64,000 nucleotides of DNA from Sinohyriopsis cumingii (GCA_028554795.2 CM068828.1:11428314-11492313), one strand, 5' to 3'; counted from the stretch's first letter, positions 17,416 to 27,200 are shown. The notes: generated by a model from the sequence alone, not told the origin. A program made the numbers and translations.

Positions 17416-20400
17416 ATGGAGGAGTTTTCGAAATTATTCGCAGTTGGCGCTGGGAGATTCGATCTTGACAGGCTAAACCCGGATCCACGACGACGGCATC
17501 TAACTGATCTGCTTAATATTATCAACGAGGGTAAAAAAGAATTTCGCGACGACGGAGCTTCTCATGCATGGTCGACATTTAAAATTATCCGTGAGAGTTC
17601 CGGAGATATCTTTGAGGATCTTTTCGGGGAAAATGTCATCGACGGCACAATGACCGATGCGCGCGCGGGCAACATTGTTAAATATCTTGATGATAAAAAA
17701 TATTATATTCTGATAAAATTTATCGTCGGTGTCGTCGATGAAACCGGCGAAGATATGTGGATTATCCGTGATAAACTTGACCCTGTTCTTGCTAACGGAA
17801 AGACCGCTCTGCTAAGTAGCAATTCCAAACCAGGAATGCTGACCGGGATTGATAAACCATATTACGCTCGAGCATATCCTGTAACCGCAGTCATTTATGG
17901 AATATATCCGGTAAAAAAACCAAAAATTGATAAACTCACCCCGATGCGAATGACTGCGTCATTTACTTCGACGGTGTTAAATTGTGTAGCCGAGCGAGTA
18001 ATGGAACATTTTAAAAACGCAAAACGAGGGAATGGTTTAACCGACCTGCGACGTGAAAAAATAACATCATGGGGTGAATCGGTTAAGAATACCGGGGCAA
18101 CAATAAATGATGTTGCTGCGCTATCAAGTAAATTAAAATGCTCAATAATAGTAAAAACACTAACCGGGGAAATATTATACAGTTCGAAGCATTATAAAAA
18201 GTCAGGAACACCGATTGAAATTATTGATTCGCACGCGTGGACTGATGCGGTTACAATATTTCCACGAGACCGTGTTGTCAAGTTTTATTCTGGAAACATA
18301 TACGAGGTTATTTACGCGCTGAGTAAAACCGACCCTGTGTCAGTGTGGTTATTTAGGAGCTCTGAAGATTCAGAGTATGATCAATTTGTGAGACCCAACG
18401 GAGAATTATACAGAACAGAATCGTTGCAACAACAAATGAAAAAACTCGCAAAAACGTATATGAGAAATGCTAGCGATGAGCAGTTATTGGTTAATTGTTT
18501 TACAGTTCCAAGTGTTGCCGCTCACGCCGCCAGAGAAAGAAATTCGTGGAGACCAACCCGAAGTCAGTTTCTCTCGGATATACAGTTAAGTTGTGTCGAG
18601 TATGGTCATGGCGGGTTATGGAATACCCGATATGACTACCGGGATATGATTTCCGTGGATATGATTGCCTGCTACCCAGGAAGCTTTCTCGGGAACGGCG
18701 AGTGTCGCGAATACTTTGCGCGGTTTGGACACCCCACGAACTCGATGACACGAGTCGCCGTAAACGGCGTTTTACCCGACGCTGATTTGACAGGATTTTC
18801 TCGTGTGACTTCGTTTGTATTCGCCACGGGACTTCATCCGATTTGTTATGTTTGGTTTGGCAGACACTTCGTCGAAAAGCGCTGGGTACCAATAGTGTTA
18901 TTGCGATACATGCTTGACAGCGGCATACTGGTATCGTTGACTGTCAGCGAAGCAATCATATGTTATCGACCGCAGACCTCAGTTTGGTTGCCAACACCGG
19001 AGCGTGTAACTCTCGAAGAAGTTATCGGCGAGTATGCACGAGAGTATCCAAATACCCCGATGGATGTCATCGTCAGTGAGGCTCCTAAAATTCTCAAGAT
19101 TAAACTCAAAAACAGTGAAAGCACAGCGAAAGATCTTGGACGAAGAATAATCGGTAAATTTGCTCAGGGTGCAGCATTTGATCATAAAATGCATCACTCG
19201 CGGTTGATTATCGATGAAGCTGAATTGGATTTTATAATCGCCGACGCGGTTGCCAGAGACATATTTTGTAACAGGGAGGATGTGTTCTTGTCCGACGGGA
19301 AAAAATTGGGCACAATTGTAAGTTATATCGACGGAGAATCGCCTCAATACACACATTTGAGATCTTCAATGCTGGCTTATGTTTCTATAAATTTGTTATC
19401 GATGGTAAATCGATTTCCTGACCCATACCATACTGGTATGGCAGTAAGAGTTGCCACGGATTCATTTTATATCGACAAGAAATATTCAGAATCACTGACC
19501 GATATAATGAAATTCTGCGGCGGAGATGAATGGGGTTCGTGGAGAATAAAAGTGGAGATGTTACACGAGTATTGTGAATCCGCTGATGTTGCAATCGAGG
19601 ATGATTATTATAAATCCGAGATGCCAGAAATATCTTCCGCACCGTCTGTGGATGATCCAATCACCAGACATAAAACTGTTTATTTAAACGGGCCGGGATG
19701 GTCTGGTAAAACAACTCGAGCGATTGAATTATTTCGAAAATCAGATATGATTGTGCTAACACCCACACACAGACTTGCCAGAGAGATGAAACAGCGAGGA
19801 GTCAATTCTTGTACTTATCACAGCTTTTTCAAATATAGCGGCGGTGTATGGACGTCAGATCGAATGGGCACAAAATATATCAATGATATAATAATTTGGG
19901 ATGAGATATGTACGTTAAAAACATTTCTTGATTGGCTGTTAACGAAAAATGCTGCAGTGATTATGTGCGGCGATCACGGTCAACCACCTCCGTTTGTCGG
20001 CGCATCTTCGCATAATTGGCTGAGGAATTTTGTTGATTATCACGAAGAAGTGTCTGATGATTACCGAGCACTTGATGAAACATTGAAAGAATTTAAAACA
20101 CTAATCAGGCTACAACCGAATAAAATTCAATGTGAAATTATGCGCGAGATGATTCCTGAAACTTCGATGAGCGACTTTTTACGCGTGTGGAAACCAGACG
20201 ATTTGATAGTGGCAAGTAGAAAGATAGTCAGAGACACACTTCAACAACAGCTATTTCAGTTACAACAAGAAAAGTTTCCAATGCTGCCAACGCCGTTATG
20301 TTATAGACCAACTGATACACGGTTACAAAATATAGATGTTGATATTCCAGGAAAGACAGAGAAACAGAATTTAGTATTGAATGATATTGTGTTAGTTGAC

Positions 20401-20697
20401 ATCGATGCTGTCGAGGATGCACTAGCGATGAATAAATCTCCGTGGACGCTAGGATACGCAATGACCATTCATTGTTCTCAAGGACTGACTATTTCAGATA
20501 CAACTGTCTGGATCATTGATGATCGAATCGAATGGTCAAACTTAGTCTACTTAGCTGTGTCCAGAGTCAGAAAAATATCTCAACTGCGAAGAATTGTCTT
20601 GAATGAATCAAACGCTGATAAAATTAATAATGAAAACAACAGCAACATAATAAGAAAAAAACTCGCCGGTTACAAACAGAGTGACAAAAAAAAATAA
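17416..20697 (+). CDS. Divergent PolB-like palm fused to SF1 (Pif1/RecD-like) helicase
   Basis: 1093 residues, intact. Residues 1-370 have no recognised domain. The polymerase part has motif A SVDMIACYPGSF (Asp415), a motif B-like RRIIGKFAQG (Lys581) followed by SSMLAYVSINLL, and motif C VRVATDSFYI (TDS 681-683), the order of family B palms. No DFE-type exonuclease motif is seen by eye. The helicase part has Walker A GPGWSGKTT (759-767), PTHRLAREM, Walker B IIIWDEIC (Asp829-Glu830), GDHGQPPPFVG (852-862), YAMTIHCSQGLT (motif V) and LAVSRVR (motif VI). One protein would unwind and copy the element. The helicase call is firm; the PolB call is inferred from motif order. It stands where a Polinton would carry protein-primed PolB. 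Confidence 0.82.
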   Translation: MEEFSKLFAVGAGRFDLDRLNPDPRRRHLTDLLNIINEGKKEFRDDGASHAWSTFKIIRESSGDIFEDLFGENVIDGTMTDARAGNIVKYLDDKKYYILIKFIVGVVDETGEDMWIIRDKLDPVLANGKTALLSSNSKPGMLTGIDKPYYARAYPVTAVIYGIYPVKKPKIDKLTPMRMTASFTSTVLNCVAERVMEHFKNAKRGNGLTDLRREKITSWGESVKNTGATINDVAALSSKLKCSIIVKTLTGEILYSSKHYKKSGTPIEIIDSHAWTDAVTIFPRDRVVKFYSGNIYEVIYALSKTDPVSVWLFRSSEDSEYDQFVRPNGELYRTESLQQQMKKLAKTYMRNASDEQLLVNCFTVPSVAAHAARERNSWRPTRSQFLSDIQLSCVEYGHGGLWNTRYDYRDMISVDMIACYPGSFLGNGECREYFARFGHPTNSMTRVAVNGVLPDADLTGFSRVTSFVFATGLHPICYVWFGRHFVEKRWVPIVLLRYMLDSGILVSLTVSEAIICYRPQTSVWLPTPERVTLEEVIGEYAREYPNTPMDVIVSEAPKILKIKLKNSESTAKDLGRRIIGKFAQGAAFDHKMHHSRLIIDEAELDFIIADAVARDIFCNREDVFLSDGKKLGTIVSYIDGESPQYTHLRSSMLAYVSINLLSMVNRFPDPYHTGMAVRVATDSFYIDKKYSESLTDIMKFCGGDEWGSWRIKVEMLHEYCESADVAIEDDYYKSEMPEISSAPSVDDPITRHKTVYLNGPGWSGKTTRAIELFRKSDMIVLTPTHRLAREMKQRGVNSCTYHSFFKYSGGVWTSDRMGTKYINDIIIWDEICTLKTFLDWLLTKNAAVIMCGDHGQPPPFVGASSHNWLRNFVDYHEEVSDDYRALDETLKEFKTLIRLQPNKIQCEIMREMIPETSMSDFLRVWKPDDLIVASRKIVRDTLQQQLFQLQQEKFPMLPTPLCYRPTDTRLQNIDVDIPGKTEKQNLVLNDIVLVDIDAVEDALAMNKSPWTLGYAMTIHCSQGLTISDTTVWIIDDRIEWSNLVYLAVSRVRKISQLRRIVLNESNADKINNENNSNIIRKKLAGYKQSDKKK

Positions 20698-20917
20698 TCG
20701 CGATTTTGATCTTGATGTTGACTTCGTTGTTGCGCTGAAACAACAACAGAATAATCACTGCGCGAGCTGTAATTGTATAATGCTATGGCAGTATTCGAAT
20801 AAAAATTCAAGACAATTTACCGTAGATAGAAAAGATAACAGTCGCGGTCATACACGTGATAATGTCATGTTGACCTGTCTTGAGTGTAATCGACGTCGGG
20901 GTACCAGCGCTAGTTAA
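20681..20917 (+). CDS. Small HNH/zinc-type domain, probably C-terminal extension of the helicase
   Basis: No ATG is available; the frame opens inside the A9 run (20686-20694) at the end of the helicase gene. Visible motifs are CASCNCIMLW, FTVDRKDNSRGHTRDNV and LTCLECNRRRG, the CxxC...D-R-K-D-N...CxxC layout of compact HNH nucleases. With eight or eleven A residues the domain would be fused in frame to the helicase. The element 2 copy has ten A and an added TGA in place of Trp. It may be reached by frameshifting or slippage, or the break may be a mutation or assembly error. Confidence 0.6.
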   Translation: MTKKNNRDFDLDVDFVVALKQQQNNHCASCNCIMLWQYSNKNSRQFTVDRKDNSRGHTRDNVMLTCLECNRRRGTSAS

Positions 20918-20927
20918 GTGATCGAAA

Positions 20928-21874
20928 TCACTTCAGTGATTTTGGCGGCAATTGTGTGTCCTCGGGAATTACCTGAAGTTGCTCACGGGTGAATCCACGT
21001 TGAGGAGCAGTTGAATCTAATCTATAGATTGCTGGTCTGCCAGTGGATCTTGTCACGGTGGATATCTTGTGTGTGGTACCACTCCAAATGGGATCAGTCG
21101 CTCTTCGTTTACCACCTTCAAGTTCACCTGGTTCATATAAATATCTTACAGTAACATTACCCAGTATTTGCTGTTTTTCTTTCGTTGTAGTGGTATATTT
21201 TTTTTCGTGATCGCGATGGAAGGTTTCATGTTGGTTGTTCGAGTTATTTCATTATTTAGCGCAGTTATCACGCTTGGTAATCTTGCAACCCATTCGCGCG
21301 ATCTCGTATCCTGAATAAATTCCTTCGCGTATTGATATCCAAATAACCGCTCAGCAAGTGTTCGATTGAATCGCTCAACAATTGCCTGATCACGGTGAAT
21401 TTCAGTGTGTCCTCGTCGTATGGTGACGTTATGTTGTTTCATCAACGATGATACCGCACCTTGAAATTCTTTGCCAGGATCAACTTGTAATAAATTTGGC
21501 CAACGTAGACCACCTCGCCGATAAATTCTTTCAAACGCAGAAGCAACCTCAGATGCTGTTTTAGCCGTTAACGGTTCCGCATCTTTGTATCTACTGGCAA
21601 CATCAACTATGGTTAACGCGTACTTGTATGTACGTCTTCGGATAGTATCATGTGGCAGAAATAATATATCAGCTTGATGAACCTCATTTGGTACACTAAC
21701 ATCAAAATGCGCGAAGTGAATTTGTTTAGGGTGTGGTAGATAAATTTGCCATATTGCCTGTCGGGATAACCAATTTTTGGCAGTAACCGCCGTAACTTTT
21801 GCTGCACTGGCAAGTTTACTGATTGCCGCGTTACCTCTCCAATATCCGCTTGGGGAATAATAAATCGACTCCAT
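20928..21874 (-). CDS. Retrovirus-type DDE integrase (frame break before C-terminal domain)
   Basis: It would insert the element and generate the short target duplication. An N-terminal helical part (WRGNAAISKLASAAK, ..KNWLSRQAIWQIY) is followed by a catalytic core with Asp69 (HQADILF), Asp132 (LLQVDPGKEF) and Glu167 (AIVERFNRTL), spacing D-D34-E. The SH3-like C-terminus VRYLYEPGELEGGKRRATDP and RGFTREQLQVIPEDT is in another frame beyond an A8 run (T-run at 21198-21205 on the plus strand). Element 2 breaks at the same run. The family matches C. elegans F54H12.3-type Polinton integrases. Its ATG overlaps the PLA2 stop as TAATG. Confidence 0.88.
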
Positions 21875-22269
21875 TATATATCAGCACCTAGTGCTAATTT
21901 ACCTTTCATTGCGGATTTTATCAACCAGGATGCTAACTTTTTTTTGAAAGATTTATCAGGGATGGCATTTAACGCATGAATTAATTTCACATCCGCGAGA
22001 TGGCGCTGTTGTAAATCCTTGCTTCGGTAAGCTACATCATGAGCATGGCACGCGCTATCAATAGCGTTTATCGGATACTCACCGGGTTTTGGTTGATCTT
22101 GGTCATCAAGTCTGATATCAAGTCGGGTTCCAGGACCACAGTAATTATATCCTGGAAGATGTTTTTCTCCTGGGTATTTAGCCCACGGTGTTCCTGGCAG
22201 CGCTGTTAACTTGGCTGCGATATCACCTCCTTTTTTTTTATTAATAAATCTAAATTTTTTGTGCCACAT
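21874..22269 (-). CDS. Phospholipase A2-like protein (parvovirus VP1u type)
   Basis: Around residue 43 the calcium loop YCGPGTRLD and at residues 74-80 the catalytic CHAHDVA (His77-Asp78) are the two signatures of secreted and parvoviral PLA2. WAKYPGEKHLPG precedes them, as in parvovirus VP1 unique regions and PLA2 proteins of Polinton-like elements. It would breach an endosomal membrane during entry. The nominal start MWHKKFRF is in fact the frame-shifted tail of the zinc ribbon at 22206-22373, so I infer an ancestral zinc-ribbon-PLA2 fusion. A hydrophobic/basic tail WLIKSAMKGKLALGA ends the protein. Confidence 0.82.
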   Translation of the reverse strand: MWHKKFRFINKKKGGDIAAKLTALPGTPWAKYPGEKHLPGYNYCGPGTRLDIRLDDQDQPKPGEYPINAIDSACHAHDVAYRSKDLQQRHLADVKLIHALNAIPDKSFKKKLASWLIKSAMKGKLALGADI

Positions 22270-22373
22270 CGTTCACACTTACCTGTAAGCGCTTGTCGAT
22301 TATTTTTTGTTGTAATTGTTGTTGTATCCGTAGTTGGGGTATGTGCTCGGCATTTCACACAATATAAATCCAT
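22206..22373 (-). CDS. Zinc-ribbon domain (DUF5679-like)
   Basis: Starts at ATG 22373 with MDLYCVKCRAHTPT, then NNRQALTGKCERCGTKN: two CxxC pairs 27 residues apart, a compact zinc ribbon. One A missing in the run at 22255-22260 (T-run on the plus strand) puts the PLA2 gene in another frame; restoring it would give one continuous protein. The divergent ATPase gene starts 21 bp away. Confidence 0.68.
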   Translation of the reverse strand: MDLYCVKCRAHTPTTDTTTITTKNNRQALTGKCERCGTKNLDLLIKKKEVISQPS

Positions 22374-22769
22374 ATTTATTTTATGATATATTAAATGGAA
22401 ATCACTGATTTTTCTGCGACAAAGCGACGAGAGCCAATCAAACATAACTCAGCGCTACCAAATTCTATTCGAATGATTATCATAGGTCCATCTGGGTCGG
22501 GTAAGACACAGTTGTTACTTAATTTAATAATGAAGTGGATGAAGTGGGATAAATTATATTTGATAGCCCCGTCTGTGGACGATCAGCGATGTTATCAAGT
22601 GCTAAAAGATTTTAACGAAAGTGCAAAATCGATAATGGAAAATCAAAGTGATTTTCACGAAGATGTTATTGATTTTATAACCGATATCAATGAAGCACCG
22701 AGTATCGATGATATTGATGGGAGTATTAATAATTTAGTCGTGTACGATGATATCATGCTGGACAAACAA

Positions 22770-25169
22770 CACTGGACAACAAATTTTTACAAAAGTCATG
22801 TTACTGAAATAAAATTAGTCAATTCTTATCAATTTTTATGTGCTGAACACGAATATGACAGTCAAATTGCAAAATTGGCTCTAGTTTTTTTGTAATCTGC
22901 AAGAAATTAATGTTTACATAACGAAATGCATTCCAATAGTAAAAGGTCAACTGTAATAGCCTACCTATAAAAAATCAAGTCATTGACTACATCTTAGATT
23001 TCTTCGCCTGTCTCTTGTACAGCTGTTCGGGAGCATCTCTGAGGAGTGTCCAGCAGTAGTCAGCCAGCATTGTAGTGGACCATTTTCCCTGGTATCTTTG
23101 TTCCATTGTTGTGATATCTTGATGAAAACGTTCGCCGTGTTCATCACTAACAATACCACAGTTGCTAGGAAAGAAATCCAAATGGGAATGAAGGAAGTGA
23201 ATCTTTAGAGACATATTGCAGCCAAGTTTCTTATACTTCATCAACATGTCTTCTACTAGTTCCTTATAGTTTTCTGCCCTAACATTTCCGAGGAAGTTTG
23301 TAGAAACTAGGCGAAAAGCATTCCATGCTTGTTTCGCGTCACCTTCCAGCAAGTTGTTGAACCGGTCATCTTTGAAAAGCTCTCGAATCTGAGGACCCAC
23401 AAAAACTCCCTCTTTAATCTTTGCTTCGCTGAGTCGAGGGAATTTTTCATGCAGGTATCGGAATGCTGGCAAAGTCCGGTCAATGGCTTTCACGAAGTTC
23501 TTCATCAAACCTAGTTTGATGTGAAGGGGTGGTAGCAAGATTTTCTGAGCCTCAACCAGAGCTGGGTGTTGGATATTCTTCTCTCCAATGGCTACATTCT
23601 GCCTGTGAGTCCATTCCTTCCTCATGTAGTGCATTTCCCTTGCTCGGCTATCCCACTCGCATAAGAAACACATGTATTTTGTATATCCTTGCTGCAGTCC
23701 CATTAAAAGGGCAACTACCTTCAAATCACCACAGAGGTGCCAGCTGTACTTGTTATACTCAATGGAATTCAGTAGCTGCCTTAAGTTATCGTATGTCTCT
23801 TTCATGTGGACAGCATACGCTACTGGAATAGATGGAAGAATGTTTCCATTGTGCAAAAGCACAGCCTTGAGACTCAGTTTCGAAGAGTCCACAAACAGTC
23901 TCCATTCTTGTGGGTCATGAGTGATTTTTAAAGCATTCATGAGGCCCTCAATATCGGAACAGAATATCAGATTACTTTCCTTTCTGAAGAAAGGCTCCAA
24001 TTGCTGGTGGCGCTTTCGATATGCAGTAATTGTGACATCTTCTTCTAGAAGATTCCATTGTTGGAGTCTTGATCCTAGCAATTCTGCCTTGTTCTTTGAT
24101 AAGTCCAAATCACGAATCAGGTCATTTAGTTCTTCCTGTGTTATTCTGTGTGGGGTTGATGATGCACCACAGTGAAAATCTGGATCACTGCATGCTGATG
24201 GACCAGGAGAAGAACAGGTCGACTCACCTTTGTCTTCGTCAGATGAATCAAGAGAATATTCTGCTGGAGGTTCTGGAATAGGAAGTCCCTCACCATGTGG
24301 AACTGGTCTCAATGCAGACGGAATGTTTGGGTAGACTATTCTCGACTTCTTTCGCTTCGTTATTCCGCCGGAAAGAGGAGGAACCAAGCAGAAGTAACAG
24401 TCATTTAGGTGGTTGCTTGGCTCTCTCCACACCATTGGGACTGCAAACGGCATTGATGACCTTTTGCAATTCAACCACTGTGAAAGCTGTGTTGTACATG
24501 TAGCACAGCATATATGCGGAGCCCAAGGCTTGTCTTGGTCACCAACCTTGCATCCGAAGTAAAGATGATATGCCTTCTTCACTTGAGAATTGATACTTTT
24601 CTTCTGGTTGGCAAATGCCACTTCCCCACAAATATAGCAAAAATTGTCCGCGGTATTAACACACTTTCGAGGCATTACTGTTCTTTATTGTACGTAAATG
24701 GATAAAATAATAAGTTTTATGTAACAGTAGCTTGAACTGTCTCGCACAACGTCTAAAATATTTTAAATGCTGAACCTATCTGATTGGGCTTTATATAGTA
24801 CACTGCTTACGTCAGCTTCAGCAGCCGCCTGGCATTAGTATAATAGGCCTACACATGTATAGTACACTGCTGACGTCAACTTACTTCAGCAGCCGCATGG
24901 CATTAGTATTGCATTGCATCAGAAAATGATGCAATCAACTGTGGATGATGTGAGCATGATGGTATTATGCAATGTTACATCATTATTCCGGATGTTGCTG
25001 CAGTCCTACTGGAGAAATTTACACAGTGAAACATAGAAAATGAGGTATATGAATATCTTCAAAACGAGAGCCAATACAAATTTTTCACGGTTATATTCGT
25101 GTTCGGCACACCAAAATACTACAGATTAGGGCCTTTTCAAGTCAGTAATGATTTCACTGTTGACCAGTG
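22770..25169. mobile_element. Chapaev3/CMC-type DNA transposon in the ATPase gene
   Basis: The 2400-bp insertion begins CACTGGACAACA and ends with the complement of CACTGGTCAACA. Imperfect TIRs continue for about 120 bp (shared GAACACGAATAT and TTGGCTCT blocks). It is flanked by a 3-bp duplication CAA (22767-22769 and 25170-25172); element 2 shows the empty site. CACTG ends and 3-bp duplications fit the CMC (CACTA-Mirage-Chapaev) group. Confidence 0.88.
22987..24675 (-). CDS. Chapaev3-like transposase, intact
   Basis: 562 residues. The N-terminal part has paired CxxC motifs (FCYICGEV, HICCATC, CYFC), a likely zinc-binding DNA-recognition region. The middle and C-terminus (LIFCSDIEGLMNAL, EWRLFVDSSKLSLKAVLLHN, YMCFLCEWDSR, DEHGERFHQDI) match a widespread animal transposase family I associate with Chapaev3. 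Acidic catalytic residues are probably in CSDIEG or FVDSSK, CGDLKV and the late DEHGE, but I cannot assign them firmly. The full-length frame suggests recent activity. Confidence 0.75.
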   Translation of the reverse strand: MPRKCVNTADNFCYICGEVAFANQKKSINSQVKKAYHLYFGCKVGDQDKPWAPHICCATCTTQLSQWLNCKRSSMPFAVPMVWREPSNHLNDCYFCLVPPLSGGITKRKKSRIVYPNIPSALRPVPHGEGLPIPEPPAEYSLDSSDEDKGESTCSSPGPSACSDPDFHCGASSTPHRITQEELNDLIRDLDLSKNKAELLGSRLQQWNLLEEDVTITAYRKRHQQLEPFFRKESNLIFCSDIEGLMNALKITHDPQEWRLFVDSSKLSLKAVLLHNGNILPSIPVAYAVHMKETYDNLRQLLNSIEYNKYSWHLCGDLKVVALLMGLQQGYTKYMCFLCEWDSRAREMHYMRKEWTHRQNVAIGEKNIQHPALVEAQKILLPPLHIKLGLMKNFVKAIDRTLPAFRYLHEKFPRLSEAKIKEGVFVGPQIRELFKDDRFNNLLEGDAKQAWNAFRLVSTNFLGNVRAENYKELVEDMLMKYKKLGCNMSLKIHFLHSHLDFFPSNCGIVSDEHGERFHQDITTMEQRYQGKWSTTMLADYCWTLLRDAPEQLYKRQAKKSKM

Positions 25170-25503
25170 CAATCAAACCCTGCCAGGATATTTTCCCGCG
25201 GCAGGCATAAAAACACCGATGTGATTTATGTAACTCAACGGTATACACAAATTCCGAAAGTGATCAGAGATAACTGTAACGTTCTTGCGGTATTTAACGG
25301 CGTTGACGCACACACGCTACAAAATATTCATAGGACTTGGTGCAGCGGAGACATGGATATGAATAAATTCAAAAATTTCTTCAGTCATGCTCAGGCAAAC
25401 CCACACGGGTTTGTGACGATAAATTTACATGATCCTCGGACACGATACCGAGTTGGGTTAGACACATTTTTTAACTAAAAATCCTAAAATATTTTACATC
25501 GCT

Positions 25504-25737
25504 AGCAGCAGAGAGACTGGGCCCACAACGTTTTCGTCGACGTCACCACGTGAAGAAATATTTTTCATAGTGAGTTATCTTTGTCGAAATAACCCTTCTA
25601 GCCAGAAAAGAGGACTTAGTCATCATAGTTTCTGAATAGAAGGGTTATTTTTGTGAAATAAGAACTTCTATCAGAAAAGTTTTCGATAGATGGTCCTGTT
25701 GGACGAAATAGTTGGTGGGCCCAGTCTCTCTGCTGCT
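25504..25737 (-). repeat. Right terminal inverted repeat of element 1
   Basis: Reverse complement of 7055-7288 with very few changes and the same 234-bp length. It begins 25 bases after the stop of the ATPase gene. Confidence 0.95.
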
Positions 25738-25742
25738 CAGTA

Positions 25743-25939
25743 AGATTGGTACAATTTCCATGGGATCGCCTATGGTACTATTGTTAGTTGTATTTTTATA
25801 TTTGTTTTTGTAAATCGCCTAGCGGCGAGACACAGAAAAACACATCCAACCTCATCACTGTGTGAAAAGCTGTTCAAGTCAATTCGAAGCGAACGCGGTA
25901 AGAAAATAGGTCTAGCCAATGAAATCGCTTATGATGAGT
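25743..25939. other. Flank of element 1, nothing recognised
   Basis: Ordinary AT-rich flank without coding or repeat signal. Confidence 0.4.
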
Positions 25940-26400
25940 GACACACGGGCGTTTTGGGATAATGCGGGGGTGGTGGTGGTGGTGGATGGTATTGTAATGA
26001 TGAATGGTATAGTGGTGTAATGGGTAGTATTTGTATGGCGTAAGGGAAAGTAGGTTTTGTTTGCTTTCATCTCCTTCTCTTGCTCTCTAAGCTAACATGG
26101 GGAATTTTTCGGATAGTGTGTGTATACGAGGTGTTGAATGGTATTAGGATGTTGGATGGTATAGTGGTGTGATGCACATTATTTTTTTAGTGTAAGTATA
26201 GTATAGTTTGTGAGTTTTCTTCTCCTTCTCTTATATTTTAAGCTAACATAAGGCGTTTAGAGACAGAGACAGAGAGAGAGAGTGTGCGTGCGTGTGTGTG
26301 TGTGTCTAAGGTTTGTGAAAGTATGTTTGTGGGATTTCATCTCCTGCTCTTAGACTCTAAACTAACACAGGGCATTTAGATTTGTGTTTGTGTGTTTGAG
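25940..26400. repeat. Degenerate minisatellite, reverse orientation of 4563-5400
   Basis: Motifs such as TTTCATCTCCTTCTCTTGCTCT, AAGCTAACAT and GTTGGATGGTATAGTGGTGT recur about every 150 bp. They are the complement of the family left of element 1. A GGTGGT run lies near 25970 and a TG-rich tract near 26280-26304. Confidence 0.65.
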
Positions 26401-26449
26401 AGTGTTTTGTGTATGTCTTTGTTTTGTTTATCCTTATAAAAAAAAACAT

Positions 26450-27200
26450 TTCTCATACCTACCTACCTACAGTAGTGCATATTGATGTCAGCTCAAATAC
26501 TGTTACTATGTTCCCGCCCGATTGAGGTCAGTCACTTGCAACGCTGTTGCCATTTTTCCTCTAGTGTCCAGTTCAGTGTTGTCATTAAAGCTGGATATTG
26601 TCAAGCTATAAATATCTACCTTGGTTTTTCCATGGGATGAGCCACAAGTTATAGCTATAACTAGATATTTGGTTTTTAAATAGGATTTTCACACAAGTTG
26701 TGGCTATAAGTAGATACAAGGTTTTTCCATAGGATTTTCCCAGAAGTTGCAGCTATAAATAAATCCTATGTTTTTCCATTTCTCACTTGCCTAGAAAATA
26801 TATACTCTTTCACTATTACCCCCCCAACATTTTTTTCTTTGTGTTGTATAAATATTTGTTTGTTTGGTTGGTTGTTTATTTGTGTATGTTTATGTTTTGT
26901 TTGTCCCTATAAAAACATTTTACATACCTACCTACAATAATGCGAATTGAGGTCAACTCGGTTATTAAGTGTCCGTCCGATTGAGGTCAGCCACTTGCAA
27001 CACTGTTGCCATTTTTCCCCAAGTATCCAGCGCCTCATTAACCCTATATTCCATATTCACTTTTTTTTAGGTCAGCCACTTGCAGCACAGTTACCATTTT
27101 TCCTAGTATCAAGTACCGTGATGTCACCCATGTTAAATTCCCATTGTCCCCCAAGTGTCATTCCCATGTTAAATTCCCATTGTTCTTCAAGTGCATTTCG
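26450..27200. repeat. Two interspersed direct-repeat families
   Basis: CCTACCTAC followed by a GATTGAGGTCAGCCACTTGC block occurs near 26458-26560, 26925-27020 and 27070-27110. Between them (26604-26780) are about four ~65-bp units with TAGCTATAA, TAGATA and GGTTTTTCCATAGGATTTTC. A short CCCATGTTAAATTCCCATTG duplication lies near 27127 and 27166. No coding content. Confidence 0.6.

Larger units (their letters stand above)
22395..25478 (+). pseudogene. FtsK/HerA-type packaging ATPase, split by a DNA transposon
   Basis: The ATPase pumps genome DNA into the capsid. The 5' part (22395-22769) has Walker A GPSGSGKTQ and Walker B LVVYDDIM; the 3' part (25173-25478) has IYVTQRYTQIPKVIRDN and RTRYRVGLDTFFN. 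Between them lies the 2.4-kb transposon at 22770-25169, flanked by CAA. Apart from this insertion and its 3-bp duplication the two halves match the intact element 2 gene. This break would stop element 1 from packaging itself without help. Confidence 0.9.
7055..25737. mobile_element. Element 1: Polinton-like provirus with polymerase-helicase fusion
   Basis: Terminal inverted repeats of 234 bp bound the element. The flanks are CAATA at 7050-7054 and CAGTA at 25738-25742, an apparent 5-bp target duplication with one change. Subtracting the 2.4-kb transposon at 22770-25169 leaves about 16.3 kb. It encodes capsid, penton-like, protease, ATPase and integrase proteins, the hallmark Polinton/Maverick set. 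Its replication protein, however, is a PolB-like palm fused to an SF1 helicase. Genes are close-packed in strand blocks. Most are open and the polymerase-helicase, capsid and penton frames are intact, so the insertion looks fairly young. Confidence 0.88.

Noticed and set aside
20686..20694. Classic -1 ribosomal frameshift heptamer
   Set aside because: The zero-frame phasing does not give an X XXY YYZ heptamer leading to the next ORF, and element 2 needs a different shift; slippage or error is more likely.
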